Shown piece by piece: positions 22,560 to 32,744 of a DNA stretch of 64,000 nucleotides (its first letter is position 1; each line of letters opens with the position of its first letter). Location: positions 21,767,375 to 21,831,374 of the forward strand of contig NC_135019.1 of assembly GCF_051020955.1 (NCBI RefSeq), given 5' to 3'. This stretch comes from Megalopta genalis (lineage: Eukaryota; Arthropoda; Insecta; Hymenoptera; Halictidae). The notes below the pieces were generated by a model. That model did no database searches, was not told where the DNA came from, and worked only from the letters and a program-made list of their open reading frames with translations. Made by a program: the position numbers and the translations under genes.

Positions 22560-23434
22560 TAATATACACACAGTTCGGCGCTACTCGTATTCAGCCCGTA
22601 TCTTTTGAACTAGTCGTCTAGTCAACGATGCCAAGTACGCTTAGCCTGTTTGAGACTGCATAAAAGCCTTGCACATTAAACCGATTTCGTCGCCGCGTCG
22701 CAAGTTATTGCGCATTTTGATCGCCTTCGCTCTAATCCTGCTGTCGCGTTTTTCGGTCTCGATTACAATATCGATAATTCCCTCGATATGGCCGGGACCT
22801 GCATGAAATTCCTCTCCTCGGTCCACCATTTAAATACGCGGATGTCACTCCAATCCGATGGGTGCTCATATTGTGTTGAGCCGCGAGAGCAGTGATGAAT
22901 CTGATGGGCGAACGGAGCGAAAGTATTATTAAAATCGATTCCGTGTCGTTAAGTAACACCGCGTACCACTATTCGGGCCTTACGCCGCTCGAGATCCCTG
23001 TTAGGCTTATACATATGTACTTATTTCGTAAAACCACATGACTTCCGATGACTCTCGTACCGACCGGACGATCCACTAGATCCCAGGTAACGTTCTTATT
23101 TATCGATTTCAACTCGGTGGCTATGGTTTCGTACCATTCCTACGCGTCGGGACTCGCGATTGCACGTGCCACGGGAATCTCGGTCATAATAGACTGTTCG
23201 GCTGCGACGTTACCGACTTCTTACATATCTTATTCTTTTCGGAGATTCCCCTTGTACCGGTACGTACATTTCGGGACTTATCTCTGCCTTTTCGCAATTG
23301 TACGGCAACGCGATCTTCGTTTTCGTTCCTCGTTTCGCTCGCGCTGTCGTCGGGTTTGATTACACTATTGTCGCGAGCACCGGTTTTATCGCGTCCCACT
23401 TCACCGGAATGTTCGCTCCGAAAGTTTAGGTCTA

Positions 23435-23556
23435 CAGTAAATTCTCCATAACTGACCCTCAGCTTGTATATAAAAATGGACAATTTTGGAAGTGAAGATA
23501 TGATTATTCGAGCCTTCCGGTTCGTTTTTATAGTTTCCGATTGTCAACAACTTCTC
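23435..23556. repeat. pogo/Tigger-like MITE, copy 3 (left half)
   Basis: Begins TA-CAGTAAATTCTCCATAACT and contains gattattcgagccttccgg, matching the left halves of the copies at 4147 and 13980. The right half is missing. It lies within the integrase-RT linker of copia. Confidence 0.65.
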
Positions 23557-25790
23557 ATTTAGAGAATGATAGGGGTTAGACCAGATTGTTCGAGTAATCA
23601 TCTCACCGAATCTAGCAAAGATCGATTTTTCCTTTCCACTACCATATTCTGTTACGGATTGTACGCGTTAGTCTTTTATTTCGCGATTCACCAATAACAC
23701 TGTCCGACACGATTTTTGGGTTCCTATAGCCACTATGAAATTCTTATAGAGCTTCACTCCCTGGACAAGAATCCGAAAACCGAATTGCTCCATCACTCTC
23801 AGTTTTTTAAATAAACGAACTTCTGTAAAAACCCAAAATTTTCGACAAAAATGAGGTATTGCATGAAAGGTACAAACGTTAGAAAGTTCTAATCAGTCTC
23901 AAAAGATAGAGGAGAGTTTCCCGAATATAGTGGCATGCAATTTATGAATTGTTTTTGGTCCTAAATAGCAATAGATTAATGTCAAAGTTTAAAAAAGTGT
24001 CGACGTGAGCAGTTTCTGCGCAATATTTTTGTATTTTTACGAAAAGATTTTTGTTCGGCACGAAAATTCTACCCAAGATCGGATTCTGTAGACATTTCTG
24101 AAGAAGAAACGGCCCGGTAAAAACTGTGATATATTTCACAAAAAAAATCACACCAGAGTATTTGGAGTTGGTAACGCGAAAGTATTCTAGCACTAGTATA
24201 ATTTTGACTTCTACGCCATGTAATTAAATAAATATTTAAATATATATTTAACGATATGTTTCAAGAAGTTTAACGTTTTGAAAATGATTATTTGTATACA
24301 TGATATACTTGTAATTCGAACAAATTCAGAATAAAATGAATATTTTTTGTTCATTATTTTTCTCTTTTATTATTTCTCCATTTTTAATTTATGATTCACA
24401 GTTTGGTGATTATTATCCATAAAAATATGTAAAAGAAGACAGCGCATTGAAGTACTAAAAAAAATGGCACTCCCCACACGCTAAGTGGGTACCCCATTGG
24501 TTCCCTCCATCGGTGTTGATTATCTATAGCTTCGGCCCTGTCGAACAGAGAGAAGCGAGCAGCGAAGCACATTGCGGCAAATTATCGTGTACATGTTGCC
24601 GACAATATCTTCTCGACCTACTCAAAATGTACATCGTTCTGATACTTCTATCAGGCCGTTTCTTCTTCAGAAATGTCTATAGAATCCGATCGTGGATAGA
24701 GTTTTCGTGCTGAACAAAGAACTTTTCGTAAAAATACAAAAATATTGCGGAGAAACTGCGCACGTCGACACTTTTTTAAACATTGACATCAATTCATTTC
24801 TATTTAGGACCAAAAACAATTAATAAATTGCATACCACTATATTCGGGAAACTCTCCTCTATCTTTTAACACCAATTAGAACTTTCTAACGTTTTTACTT
24901 TTCATGCAATACCTCATTTTTGTCGAAAATTTTGGATTTTTACAGAAGTTCGTTTATTTAAAAAACTGAGGGTGATGGAGCAATTCGGTTTTCGGATTCT
25001 TGTTCAGAGAGTGAAGCTCTACAAGAATTTCATAGTGGCTATAGGAACCCAGAAGAAAAGTTTGATTTTGTCGGACAGTGTAATTCATCGAAACGTGAAT
25101 TATCTGATTGAAGGTTTTTAATTTTACGACCTGTTTGATTTTCTATGTATGTCTGGAAATCGCGAAACGGCTCGAATACCTTGTGTGAATATCGAATGAA
25201 ATATGTATACCTTGCACCATTTCAAATGGTCGTCAATGAACGCGTACCCGTGTTCGATTCCGTTCGCATGGGACCGCAAACATCGCTATGCGAGTTGTGT
25301 CATTTTATTTCGCGAACATACCTCGCACTGCACATTTTCCTTAAAGTCTTTAATGTTCCCGTTAGTTACAATTCCACTAAGTTTCGCTTCCATAAGATCT
25401 CGTCGATTCGATGTCCTCGGTCGTGGTGGCCATGGTTTTCTGCGGGCGCCTCTTCTGCTCCACGTAGAATAGTCCGTTTTTGCGATCGGCAATTAGTTCA
25501 ACGTTTTCCGTCTTCATTATTACCGTCGTCCCGACTTTTCGTAAAGATCACTTCATACTCGTGGTCGTTAATTTTTCCGACCGACAACAGATTCGTACGC
25601 AAATTCGGCACGAGTAGCGCGTTGTTTACCATAACGTCTTTTCTTAATCCATTGTGTTCGGTAATCCACACTCGCGTTTATGTTCATTGAGGCACTGTTA
25701 GCGAGATTTAACTTTCCGTGCCACTGTTCATAGACACTCACGAAATAGTCGAGATCTTTGCAGCAATAGTCTAGTAATACAACCACTCTC
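23557..25790 (-). pseudogene. copia protease/integrase region
   Basis: From high to low coordinates on the - strand: a GAG-pre-integrase motif with NVQCEVCSRNKMTQLA (25286-25340), then EPFRDFQTYIENQTGRKIKN and LQSDN near 25100-25180 (an integrase catalytic Asp region). The frame is then cut by the CACTG foldback element (23698-25080), with degraded integrase beyond it. The protease active site was not clearly read. WCLESGC near 25790-25830 matches the start of the copia protease. Confidence 0.65.
23698..25080. mobile_element. CACTG-terminal foldback element (1383 bp)
   Basis: Starts CACTGTCCGACA and ends TGTCGGACAGTG, flanked by the 3-bp direct repeat taa (23695-23697 and 25081-25083). The arms of about 430 bp (23698-24120 and 24650-25080) are inverted repeats. 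The middle (24130-24640) is unique and non-coding. CACT(A/G) ends with a 3-bp target duplication suggest mobilisation by a CACTA/EnSpm-like transposase, which is not encoded here. Confidence 0.8.
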
Positions 25791-26640
25791 CAAGCACCAC
25801 TGTTCGTCACTTGTAATCTGTTCATCTGTTCGCAATTCTTCGCCACGATATTCGATCCTGGTTGCTGCAAATACCAACAAATTGTTGCTAGCGCTCCTGC
25901 CTAATTGACGGTAATTTTTCCTATTTTTGTTGCACTCAGATGTTTTGTGACCTATTTTCTTGCAGCGAGAAAACATTTTAACTTTGATGTATCACTTCCG
26001 ACATTGTCTCTACTCCTCGTTGTCATTCTTCTTTTCGCAATTGTTTGTCGGCCGGCTATCGCATTCAGCATTGTGTCGCGTATATTGTTTTTACGAGCAT
26101 CGCTTTCTTCGATTATTTTAATTCGTAGCGTATCGGAAGACGGTAATTTATCCCGCGACTTAGCAACAGGATGGCGAGTAAATCTAAATTAATGTCGACG
26201 TTCTTTTCGCTCAGCTTGTTCACGGCATCAAAAAATCTTCTGAAGCGTGCGCGAATATCTTCGTTCTCGTTCATGCGCTGTAGAGTTAGCTGTTTCAGCA
26301 GTGCAGCCTTATATGCGGGACTCCGCGACTGGTATGTATATGCTCTCTAGTTTTAGCCAAACATCGTTCGAGGTGAGGCGGCATTCTTTTATCTGCTTGA
26401 GTTTCGCCGAGCTAATTGATTGCACTATATCTGATTTCGCCTTTTGATCGATCCACGCCCTTAAATCTGCGGCCGATTCGACATCATTAGCTCTCACCGC
26501 CCGACGCTTTCAATTCGCCGCTGTGGTAACACCACGCGTCGTTTTTTACTAATAGCGCCCGCATCTGAAGTTTACACGTGTCGTAGTTGTCCTTGTTGAG
26601 GGTTTCGATTCTCGCAGGATCGGCAATTTTTCTTGTGTTT
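25791..26640 (-). pseudogene. copia gag
   Basis: The - strand shows DLRAWIDQKAKSDIVQSISS and SNDVWLKLESIYIP (26309-26497), the conserved core of copia gag (UBN2 family), then a CCHC-type knuckle FSRCKKIGHKTSEC near 25935-25976 whose first cysteine is lost. There are frameshifts between the blocks. The protein would form the retrotransposon particle. This copy is dead. Confidence 0.75.
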
Positions 26641-26681
26641 TCTTTCTTTTCTAATAATCGCGATTATCTGGGCACATTACC

Positions 26682-26949
26682 TGTTGAGATTTAACTCAGA
26701 GCTATAGGATCGCAGAAAAGAAAAATGTTATGGCCAGGTTTTATTCACACACTTGAATTCAATGTAGTTGCCAACTGAATCCCGAACCGATCGCGTGGGA
26801 TACTTCTAAATTGGGGAGCGTTATTTGAAGTCACTCCTGCCGCTTACATATCTCATTCATGCGTAGAGCCTGAGACCACCCAAGATCCGAGCCCAGTCCC
26901 GAAACTTTCGGGATCTTAAGATATCGAACAGTGAAATGTATCGGGATTA
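26682..26949 (-). repeat. copia 5' LTR (partial)
   Basis: On the - strand it ends ...aaatctcaaca, directly followed by ggtaatgtgcccag, the usual position of a copia primer-binding site. Its body matches 17784-17990 in inverted orientation. The outer (U3) boundary is not clear. The zinc-finger gene acceptor is only about 95 bp further on. Confidence 0.6.
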
Positions 26950-27045
26950 GAAAGAAATCTCCTAGTAAAGATTAATCCTTTGTATTCGCATCTTTAGAAA
27001 ATTGTATGTTAGGTTGTTCAACTAGGTTCGTACATTTGTTTTCAG

Positions 27046-30000
27046 CATATTGCAGCTGGAAAGACGATAAAACAAGAACCATGTGATACGGATGACAATT
27101 ATCAAGACAGTACATTTTCACCGACAGGTACAAATGACACAAAGACTGCTGCAACGGTTGAAACAATTGTTCCGGGGATGCAATCATTGGACAAAGTAAA
27201 TAATAAAGAGAATGAACTTGCATTATTCAAAGACTGTGCTGATACATATACATCAAACACGCGCGTTATTAATACGCGGAAGCGTAAACTTTTAACATTT
27301 GATAATTTGAAAGTGTCTGAGGAAAAAGCGTGCGTTAGACCTAAGTCTCCGGAACCAATCGAAACAGCAATAGAATGTGGCATATGCTTCTTAAACTTTA
27401 AATCGTTGAAAACATTAAGGATTCATACAGACAATCAGACTGAGGTGGCCAACCTTTCTTGTAATAAATGTCATACAATTTGTAAATCCCCTCATCTTTT
27501 ACATGATCGTATATGGATGCGTAGATGCAAAATCAATACATTGCGCTCCTCAAAGGTATCATTTTGCTGTCGTTTCTGTAAGGCTGAATACACAACGAAA
27601 TCAAATTTACAATGTCACGTGTTCCATAACCATGGTAAATTGTTACCTTGCTCTGCAAAGAAATCTAATAAACGTAGTGAAACTGATAAACTTAGCAAAA
27701 TTAAAAAACTCGACAAAACTGATGAAACTAGTGAAACTGATAAGTTTAGTGTAAATTATAAAATCAGAGAAACTAATAAAACCAGAACTAGTGAAATTGA
27801 TAAAACCAGTGAAATGAAAGAGAACACTGATCGTCACGTAACAAGTCCTTCAGTACAGCAGAACGGAAATGATGCAGTCTACTCTACTCTCAGAAAAATG
27901 AGACAAACGACTATAACTCAGTTCCTTTCAGGGTACACTAAAATAGGACAAGATGCTTCTCCAAAAAATGTTGACATTCCAGAAGAAACTCCGAAAAAAG
28001 CGATACCTAGACAAAATGGGACACTAACAGAGAAAATTGATCATCGTGTCGAAACTCCGAAAAGAGCCGTACCTAGTCAAACAAAAACGATATTGGAGGC
28101 ATCTGAATTTCAAGGGGAAGGCCGAAGGAAAATTGTAACTAGACGAAGTGGAGCAACAACAGAGAAAGTTGATCTACATCTAAAAACTCAGGAGAAAATA
28201 ACTACACAAAGCAGAACAGTAGTAAGATCACTTATTAATTCGACTAATAAGAAAACGTCGATCACCAATGGAAGTTGTACACCAGATGGCAACACTGCAG
28301 AGGAAAACACACCATTTGACAAAAGACACACAGATTCCAACATGAGGAAGTTGAATAAAAACATAAAAGCTACAATAGAGGCTGAACCTAACCATTTGAC
28401 GTTACAAAATTACAACATCCGACGCATGACAAGAAGTAGTCTTGAGCGATCGACAAATGATTTAAATACGACTCCCGTGATCAAATCTCCTAAGAGAATT
28501 AGATTTAGAAAGCGAGTCGCTAGCACGACTAAAGAAAAACTTAAGCATCAGTCGACGGAGGAGAAACTGAGGGCAAAATTCAAATGCAAAGACTGCAAAC
28601 TTAATTTAATTAGATGCGACATGTTCGTTAAAACAGAAACTGTTGACATCACTCAGTTCTCGGTGGAAGAAGACGGAGATATTGAAGAAATGTGGCGAGA
28701 GAAGACGAATTTAAAGAGTGTAAATGTTTCATTGAACGTGAACGAACTTAAAAAGGTAGAAGTTAAAAAATCGTTGCAGAATTCAGAGGTGCCCAATGTA
28801 CTTCGGGACAACACAAAAGCCAATTCGCGTATGTTGTTCCGATGTAAAGTTTGCAAAAAATGCTTCTCTGTAAAGAAAAATTTGCGCAAACATCTCAAGC
28901 TGCGCCACGAGTTCTTTAAATCAAGCATATGCGATTCTAAGTACAAAACTAAGATTGAATTGCAGAGACACTATATGAACAAACACAGCGGTTTCAAGCG
29001 CATGCAGTGTTGCGTGTGCTTTAAGAAGTTCTCATCACTAGCGATGTTGAAGCAGCACTTCATACTACACTGCACCCGAGTACTGCTACCTAAACGCAAG
29101 AAACGTATTAACGAAGCAGTCAAGTGTAGGATGCCGAATAAGAAGAACTCGTGCAAGGCTTGTGGCAAGCGATTTTGGTTGGAGACCTGTTTGAAGGAAC
29201 ACCAAAAACTGTGTACTAAAATGAGGGCCAGAGAGAAGCAGTCGCAAAATGTGTCTAATGCCGTGAAAACATTATCAACGAAACGAACGTTGGATAACGC
29301 GAACATTAACCTGGACGCGCCACAACCTAACTTGCGCTCGACCAACGATCATTCTTATAGAGCGGAATCACCGTCAATGGAACAATTAGAAAAGGCGTTG
29401 AGGAGTGTCACTTATGCGAATGGATACCACATAGACGAATCTTGTACGAACAAGGTCAAATACTCCTGCACCATTTGCAAGAAGCGCTTCCATATGTTTG
29501 AAAAGTTAAGTATGCACGTACAGACCTACTCCAAAGCCGCCTCGTTTCTTTGCAGTACCTGCAACACCGCATTCAGCTCTGCGGCAATACTGAGCCACCA
29601 TTTTAGATGCACCCACATGGTCGATACTGCTCGAAACTACAAGTATTACTGTACGATCTGCGCTCAGGGTTTTGTGAAAAAGTCTAGTGTTGAGATTCAC
29701 ACGGCACACTTTCATGTTGGTGAGACATCCTTCATACCCAAGCCATGGTTAAGGTTCAACGAAGACTGGGAGGTGACCAAAGTATGCAGGGTGTGCAATT
29801 TGGTGTTCGAGTCCAGCGAGGAATTCATCCAACATAATATGTTTTACTATAAGGGTCAATTGTTCACCTGCATGTTCTGTGATAAGGCTTTATACGGATT
29901 GTTCACGCTACATAACCACATTCAGTTTGTACATAATGGGGGAAGCATTAGGAAACAGTACATATACGCATGCGACATATGTAATGAGGCTTTCACTCTG

Positions 30001-31506
30001 GAGTCACATCACCATGCGCATAAATTCCATGTGCATTTGGAGTTGAAAATTGGGATTCCGCAGCACCTGCAAGATCATACCTACGTTAGAATGTTTGCGA
30101 CTGCAGAATCGCTAGATGAACTGATTCCGAAATACAACTGCGACATTTGCTACATGAGTTTTATAACTGAAAAAGACATGCGCCAGCACAAGATAGAGTA
30201 CATTAATGACGGCTATTACCTTTGTTCCTTCTGTGTCAGAAAATGTCTGACACATGCTGCCCTCAGTAAGCACGAGAGCTCGTCCCATACTTGCTCCAAT
30301 TTCACCGATTGTTACAAGTGCTCCTACTGCGAGGAAGTGTTGCCCACGAGGACAGAAATGAAGTCTCACGAAGTACATTTTCATCCGGAGACCAGCGCTC
30401 CTCAACATGACATCAGCAATCAAACAATCGCTAATCAAACTACTGAAGCTTCTGGAGACGTTACAGACGCTTTTTCCTGTACTATTTGTGACACGAAGTT
30501 TGAAAGCTGGGAAAAATTGAATTACCATTCTGTGGAATACTCGAACCAAGGCTCGTACAAGTGCCTAGTATGCAACCGTCGTTTTCCAGAGCTACATCGC
30601 CTACAGGTCCACAAGTTAAGACACGCGAATTTGAACTTCATTCTGTCTAAATATCATTGTCCCGTATGTAACGAAGGATTCACAATTCTAATGCACGTCC
30701 GAATGCATTTGATGCACTTCCACCCCAACGCAGCGATCAAGACACTGATAGCCACTGATCAAGACTCACAATTGCTCGATCAGATAGCTGTTAAGTTCAA
30801 GTCATTGTTAAATAGTAAACCGAAAGAGAAGACAATGTGTCCTAAGTGTTTGGGGACTTTTGATTCTGCAAGGGCTCTAAACAATCACAAAGCTCGTTTC
30901 ACGAATGAAGGGTCTTACGTTTGCAAGGAGTGCGGTAGAAAATTCCAGTTTGCGCAACTCCTAAAGGAACATTCAAAGAAACATGCTGCTGACAATGATC
31001 GTCTGAAGTACTTGTGTCCTTTGTGTGATGATAAATTCGGCAATTCGGTGGCCAGATATCAGCATGTCATTCATCTTCATTGGAACGATATGTGGAAGAG
31101 CAGGATCCATCATCTATTACATAATGCGGAACGTGAAGTCTCATCGTCCCCAGTACATAATCCAGCAGACCAGTCGATTTCCTCTGCGAATAGCGAACTT
31201 GTTGATGCAATCAGTTTTATGAATGAATGTAGTGGCAGTCAAGAATCCTCAGCAACAATTACTCGGCTGGCAGATATGAATATAATTTCAACTCAGGAGG
31301 AGAAAAATGAGGATGATCAGAAGGTCACGATAACCGTCTCTAACCCGCTTCGGCCTTCGTCAGAGTACATTAACCAACTGATCATTGGCATCGTCTTCAG
31401 TAAGAAAGACAATCTGAAGACGCATCTGAACGAATCGCGTATGTGCAACGAGGAAGCAGCTGCCCAACCCTCGAAGGAAGGCACCGATGTGGTGGAAGTT
31501 GTTTAG
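27046..31506 (+). CDS. C2H2 zinc-finger protein, exon 2
   Basis: Open from the acceptor (ttgttttcag|CATATTGCA) to TAG at 31504-31506, about 1486 codons; with exon 1 the protein is about 1512 residues. It starts HIAAGKTIKQEP, containing a sumoylation-type IKQE. An N-terminal finger group (27370-27630) is followed by a long Lys/Thr/Glu-rich linker with near-repeats of SETDK (27660-27820). About four fingers follow at 28840-29215. Five regular triplets of fingers then run from 29464 to 31080. In each triplet the first finger keeps Cys-Cys-His but ends in Tyr or Phe where the last His should be. A degenerate finger without its Cys pair (31400-31450) ends the protein. It is probably a nuclear DNA- or RNA-binding regulator. 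No orthologue was recognised. This is the only clearly intact host gene in the window. Confidence 0.9.
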   Translation, partial: HIAAGKTIKQEPCDTDDNYQDSTFSPTGTNDTKTAATVETIVPGMQSLDKVNNKENELALFKDCADTYTSNTRVINTRKRKLLTFDNLKVSEEKACVRPKSPEPIETAIECGICFLNFKSLKTLRIHTDNQTEVANLSCNKCHTICKSPHLLHDRIWMRRCKINTLRSSKVSFCCRFCKAEYTTKSNLQCHVFHNHGKLLPCSAKKSNKRSETDKLSKIKKLDKTDETSETDKFSVNYKIRETNKTRTSEIDKTSEMKENTDRHVTSPSVQQNGNDAVYSTLRKMRQTTITQFLSGYTKIGQDASPKNVDIPEETPKKAIPRQNGTLTEKIDHRVETPKRAVPSQTKTILEASEFQGEGRRKIVTRRSGATTEKVDLHLKTQEKITTQSRTVVRSLINSTNKKTSITNGSCTPDGNTAEENTPFDKRHTDSNMRKLNKNIKATIEAEPNHLTLQNYNIRRMTRSSLERSTNDLNTTPVIKSPKRIRFRKRVASTTKEKLKHQSTEEKLRAKFKCKDCKLNLIRCDMFVKTETVDITQFSVEEDGDIEEMWREKTNLKSVNVSLNVNELKKVEVKKSLQNSEVPNVLRDNTKANSRMLFRCKVCKKCFSVKKNLRKHLKLRHEFFKSSICDSKYKTKIELQRHYMNKHSGFKRMQCCVCFKKFSSLAMLKQHFILHCTRVLLPKRKKRINEAVKCRMPNKKNSCKACGKRFWLETCLKEHQKLCTKMRAREKQSQNVSNAVKTLSTKRTLDNANINLDAPQPNLRSTNDHSYRAESPSMEQLEKALRSVTYANGYHIDESCTNKVKYSCTICKKRFHMFEKLSMHVQTYSKAASFLCSTCNTAFSSAAILSHHFRCTHMVDTARNYKYYCTICAQGFVKKSSVEIHTAHFHVGETSFIPKPWLRFNEDWEVTKVCRVCNLVFESSEEFIQHNMFYYKGQLFTCMFCDKALYGLFTLHNHIQFVHNGGSIRKQYIYACDICNEAFTLESHHHAHKFHVHLELKIGIPQHLQDHTYVRMFATAESLDELIPKYNCDICYMSFITEKDMRQHKIEYINDGYYLCSFCVRKCLTHAALSKHESSSHTCSNFTDCYKCSYCEEVLPTRTEMKSHEVHFHPETSAPQHDISNQTIANQTTEASGDVTDAFSCTICDTKFESWEKLNYHSVEYSNQGSYKCLVCNRRFPELHRLQVHKLRHANLNFILSKYHCPVCNEGFTILMHVRMHLMHFHPNAAIKTLIATDQDSQLLDQIAVKFKSLLNSKPKEKTMCPKCLGTFDSARALNNHKARFTNEGSYVCKECGRKFQFAQLLKEHSKKHAADNDRLKYLCPLCDDKFGNSVARYQHVIHLHWNDMWKSRIHHLLHNAEREVSSSPVHNPADQSISSANSELVDAISFMNECSGSQESSATITRLADMNIISTQEEKNEDDQKVTITVSNPLRPSSEYINQLIIGIVFSKKDNLKTHLNESRMCNEEAAAQPSKEGTDVVEVV

Positions 31507-31823
31507 CAAAACGAAGGCGAATACTGCTAAACAGATCAGGGAATAGGACGATCCTGAACTACCTATCGCTAGCTATGATGTAACAGTATTAATGCCTGTG
31601 CCAATCTGGCAAGTGTTGGTAGCAAGCTGAAGATCAAAGATTCTGCCCAGATGATCTAGATCTGCTTGTCGTAAAGCTGTTGTTTCTTTCTTTCTTTTGA
31701 AAAATATATACATATATATTTTTATATTTCTATATTTCTTCTGTACCAGCTCCCATTTATATATGTATATATGTATATATATAGTAATAAGTTTAGTTGC
31801 AGTAAACGCATATTAAATAATAT

Positions 31824-31829
31824 AATAAA
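31824..31829 (+). promoter_or_regulatory. candidate poly(A) signal AATAAA
   Basis: AATAAA about 320 bp after the zinc-finger stop codon, in an AT-rich 3' region (atatatgtatatatgtatat upstream). It is the first perfect hexamer seen after the stop. Confidence 0.45.
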
Positions 31830-32129
31830 TGTGTAAAAATAGTAAGATAATTTATTTATTTATTGAAATTGATTAAAACTATTTATTAAAAATAGGAAAT
31901 GTTCAAAAATTTGAGGGAATAATTTTTTTAGATGATTTTTAAAATATAAATTTTGTTGATTGGAGGGAATTAATTAAAATTGTAGTATGAATTTAAATAT
32001 TTAGCTTGATTTTAATAAATTAATTAATTCTTTGCGTATTGCTATGGTCCACATTATTTCAGTTTAACTATTGATATCATATGGTGCTGATACGATATCG
32101 AGTCGAAATTTAATTTCGAAATGGTTCAC
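31830..32129. other. AT-rich intergenic, nothing recognised
   Basis: About 300 bp of AT-rich sequence with no coding segment or repeat terminus seen. Confidence 0.4.
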
Positions 32130-32133
32130 TTAA

Positions 32134-32415
32134 CCCTAGAAAGATAACCATATGACAACATACGTAAAAGATAACCATACGCTTCAGAGGCGCATGCTTT
32201 TCTAAGGCGTCAATTTTATACTAACAATGGATATTTATTTAAGTTAATCTAGTCATTTTAAAGGTTTGGCATTATTGTAAAAATAAAATGCATTTATATT
32301 ATATTTTTGTATATTTTAAGTAATTTTAAACTTAAATCACTAGACCTCTATGAAAACGGTGCAGTCAGTTGTTTATTTCGCAGGCGCCTCTGCGACGTAG
32401 GTTATCTTTCTCGGG
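32134..32415. mobile_element. piggyBac MITE with canonical CCCTAGAAAGATA ends
   Basis: 282 bp flanked by TTAA (32130-32133 and 32416-32419). The left end CCCTAGAAAGATAACC and the right end GGTTATCTTTCTCGGG are inverted repeats, and an internal motif (cttcagaggcgcatg / caggcgcctctgcg) is also inverted. CCCTAGAAAGATA is the terminal sequence of the classical moth piggyBac group. The element is non-coding, so a transposase must act in trans. Confidence 0.85.
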
Positions 32416-32419
32416 TTAA

Positions 32420-32744
32420 TGAAACATTCGTGACACATACTAGGCGGTCGAAGCTATTTACAATACTGTAAAAAGTGTTTAGAAGAACAGCTTCTTTTGC
32501 TGAAAAATGAAAATGTTCTCTCTCCTGATGGGATCTTACAATTATTTTTTACAATGGTAATATTACCATTGTCATTATAAATAAATTTGTATCAAGTAAC
32601 AATAATTTGTATCGAAACTTACGTATGCTTTAATATCTTTTTCTGAAGAAGATTATAATAGTAATAGTAGTAGTTGTAGCAGTAGTTTCATTTATCATGG
32701 TTAGGATTGCAGTGTAATAGAGATTGATCGTAGTAATAAATACG
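32420..32744. other. No gene recognised
   Basis: About 320 bp, partly a TAG/TAA-rich simple stretch (aatagtaatagtagtagttg). Nothing else was seen. Confidence 0.4.

Larger units (their letters stand above)
21139..23050 (-). pseudogene. copia reverse transcriptase (split by mariner)
   Basis: Fragment 22640-22959 carries RFITALAAQHNMSTHRIGV followed by TSAYLNG, an RT motif upstream of the catalytic pair. After the mariner, the - strand continues with RVQLLYIDDVLITSRD (the catalytic YIDD) and FDIKDLGIVKCCLGIEF at 21139-21310. Other residues are degraded. The element is inactive because of frameshifts and the insertions. Confidence 0.75.
18670..26949 (-). mobile_element. copia retrotransposon (- strand), heavily interrupted
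   Basis: Reading the - strand from 26.9 to 18.7 kb gives LTR, primer-binding region (caggtaatgtgcccag just inside 26681), gag, protease, integrase, RT and RNase H, the Ty1/copia order. It is interrupted by the elements at 23698-25080, 23435-23556, 21327-22559 and 19393-21136. The coding frames rejoin across at least two of these. The expected downstream LTR is missing on the 18.0-18.7 kb side. Confidence 0.8.
16358..27045 (+). other. predicted 10.7-kb intron packed with transposons
   Basis: Begins gtgagt and ends ttgttttcag. Almost all of the identifiable content is a copia element on the opposite strand and the elements inserted into it. 16358-17580 has no recognised repeat or gene. Confidence 0.5.

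Noticed and set aside
25145..25690. 181-codon open frame on the + strand
   Set aside because: It is the antisense of the copia integrase/protease region; the - strand carries the recognisable motifs.
30112..30549. 145-codon open frame antisense to the zinc-finger exon
   Set aside because: Shadow of a long real coding exon; no motif and no splice or promoter signs.
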